NCBI GenBank assembly: GCA_008704415.1
Contig: VXIS01000076.1
Coordinates: 62,001-126,000, forward strand
Direction of reading: 5' to 3'
Source of the DNA: Sphaerosporella brunnea
Taxonomy: Eukaryota; Ascomycota; Pezizomycetes; Pezizales; Pyronemataceae
DNA: 64,000 bases
Shown: piece after piece, positions 62,760-64,000 of the stretch
How the letters are laid out: each line of letters begins with the position of its first letter
How positions within the stretch are numbered: position 1 is the first letter of the stretch
Program-made: the position numbers and the translations under genes
The notes under the pieces: model-generated
What the model was told of the DNA's origin: nothing
The model's database searches: none
What the model saw: the letters and a program-made list of their open reading frames with translations, nothing else

Positions 62760-62920
62760 TGCACAATCGGGATCTCTACGGACTCAGTCACTCCCTGGAG
62801 CCGCAGCAGGATGCGATGGAGGTGAGCAGCAAGCGGTCTGCCCAGCCGCTGGAAGAGGGTTTTAGGGATGACAGAATGGACGGCAGCAAGGAGCAACCGA
62901 ACGAACGATGCATCATCAAA
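62760..62920 (+). pseudogene. Partner of the 6.84-6.99 kb fragment
   Basis: The plus strand reads NRDLYGLSHSLEPQQDAMEV, the counterpart of the 6.9-kb fragment. The frame (62633-62956) has Arg/Glu-rich, protein-like composition. The surrounding 62.55-63.17 kb holds no other recognised feature. Confidence 0.35.
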
Positions 62921-63177
62921 CAGCACCGGGGTCAACGACGAGGGTTCGATGGTTGACAAACTGGAACGTTTTTCGACACTGCAACGGCAGAATCAGCGCG
63001 ACCTCCCTGCACCGGCGCATGGACGGGGGAGCTATGATCGTGGTTGGACATCCCGTCTGTCGCTTGGCATGGAACCGTTTCAACCGTCACGATCGAGAGG
63101 TTCACCAGCGATGAAAACGCTTTCTAAATCGAATTCCTAGGGTCCAAGGCGGGTGTCCGGTGCAGGTGGTTATTGAC

Positions 63178-64000
63178 CAGTGTTCCGTACGGTCAGTTCG
63201 GTCCCGTCCTGACTCTCGACCGGACTGAATCGCAAGTGACGATCCAGTCTTCAGGAAAGACCAGGACCGGCAGTCTTTGTGGTACTGCGTCCTGGACCGA
63301 CTGCAGTCGACCGCGGTCGACGGCAGTCGACGGCAGTCAACCCGTATGTGGGGCAATATCAGTTGCCGATTTTCTACAAATACATGACCGCCATCCCGCC
63401 GTCCTATCATTCCATTATTCCGCTCTCCCGGTCCCCTGCAATTCGACCCTCCCACGCTTCTGTTTTCTCTTCTCAAGCTCCGCTTTGGACAGTGCCTCGA
63501 GCATTTCATCAAGCTCCTGTAGTTGGGAATACTTGGCGGAGATCAAGCCATCGCGCGACCAGCTTGTGAAACACTCCAGAGCGCTGATAGCGTCGTCGGT
63601 CAGGATGCACGGGCGATCTGTAATGGTCAATTTGACGCTGCTGAAGGCGCGCTCTGGCTCGGCTGACATAGCTGGTATAGTCAGATATTCAAGTGCCATG
63701 CGCGCCAGATCCTTCCAGCGGGACTCGGTGTGCTTTGCCGCCCAATATTTGATCACATCCTGCACAGCATGCTCATCAACCGGTGCTTCATGTTGAGATG
63801 AGAGACTTTGCGGTGGCGAAGGGATTCAAATTTTTTCACCGTAGCTAAGAAAGGGTCCACCGGGTCCACCGATTCAAAGGGTCCGCCAATTGTCAGGGTC
63901 AACCGCGGCAAACGGACTTCTGGCGCGCGGGTACTATCATACATATTACAACCTTACGAATAATCCAGTCGACTGCAGTCGACTACGGTCTTTGCCCGAC
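63178..64000 (-). mobile_element. hAT-4, runs off the right edge
   Basis: Terminal repeat CAGTGTTCCGTACGGTCAGT at 63178 with subterminal GGACTG/CAGTCGAC repeats (63205-63340) and a transposase fragment on the minus strand. The other end lies beyond the window; the last 40 bp are again GTCGACTGCAGTCGAC repeats. Confidence 0.75.
63410..63944 (-). pseudogene. hAT-4 transposase C-terminus, one frameshift
   Basis: 63944 to about 63785 reads PFESVDPVDPFLATVKKFES. After a frameshift 63790-63415 reads EAPVDEHAVQDVIKYWAAKH, RWKDLARMALEYLTIPAMSA, EPERAFSSVKLTITDR and DDAISALECFTSWSRDGLIS. These are the W...LA-x-x-AL-x-L-x-x-PAMSAEPERxFS signature and tail of hAT transposases of the type common in filamentous fungi. 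It is the best preserved hAT domain in the window. Confidence 0.85.

Noticed and set aside
1..64000. A novel operon-like defence or biosynthetic gene cluster
   Set aside because: No consistent run of co-oriented intact genes exists. Most coding similarity is to transposon proteins, and the intact genes are isolated.

Overview
The window looks like a gene-poor, repeat-rich stretch of a filamentous fungal chromosome. The clues are short introns of about 45-100 bp with GT...AG ends and CTRAC-type branch sites, TATA and pyrimidine-rich leaders in front of the few convincing genes, interstitial TTAGGG telomere-type repeats, and a transposon set typical of fungi (hAT, Ty1/Copia, DIRS-type tyrosine-recombinase retroelements, PIF/Harbinger, and an IS630/Tc1-like DDE family). 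Ascomycete versus basidiomycete cannot be settled from this sequence. I see no bacterial-type operon, CRISPR array, rRNA or intact tRNA.

Layout. 0-9 kb: the edge of a coiled-coil gene cut by a hAT end, a small spliced gene next to telomere-like repeats, a degenerate tandem gene pair (3.4-5.3 kb), a solo LTR with a perfect target duplication (7.17-7.37 kb) and an intact 277-codon gene with its own TATA box (7.89-8.72 kb). 10-17 kb: a minisatellite split by a hAT element, a spliced transposase-derived gene (12.47-13.31 kb) and several short spliced minus-strand reading frames of unknown function. 19.2-24.9 kb: a DIRS-type retroelement (Gag-like ORF, RT/RNase H, truncated tyrosine recombinase) flanked on both sides by one 160-bp satellite family, with a 62-bp satellite array to its right. 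25.17-30.09 kb: two direct copies of a hAT MITE enclosing a Copia 3' end with its LTR and an F-box-like gene. The outer ends carry near-matching 8-bp duplications, and removing the segment rejoins a reading frame. 31-44 kb: spliced or decayed minus-strand genes, a second hAT in the same minisatellite, a damaged second copy of the transposase-derived gene, and an AT-rich island at 40 kb. 45.6-51.3 kb: a GC-rich block with a decayed multi-frame gene and the largest non-transposon gene, a two-exon gene of roughly 570-630 codons. 52-64 kb: a deeply nested graveyard of 62-bp satellite, three hAT families, a PIF/Harbinger element, a small internally deleted Copia element with intact LTRs, and a solo LTR.

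How it fits together. Most of the DNA is mobile or satellite in origin. Target-site duplications read by eye give a relative chronology: the 62-bp satellite came before hAT-1, which in turn received hAT-2 and the Harbinger element; a solo LTR lies in the same satellite, and Copia lies in a hAT-3 remnant. The functional content is limited to a few plausible host genes: 7.9, 28.3 and 49.3 kb, and less certainly 0.8, 12.5, 13.7, 31.5 and 42.8 kb. The most notable observations are the DIRS Gag and RT frames joined in phase through a single UAG in a tobamovirus-like readthrough context, the composite MITE-bounded insertion, and the repeated hAT targeting of one minisatellite octamer. All domain calls were made by reading the sequence, without database searches.
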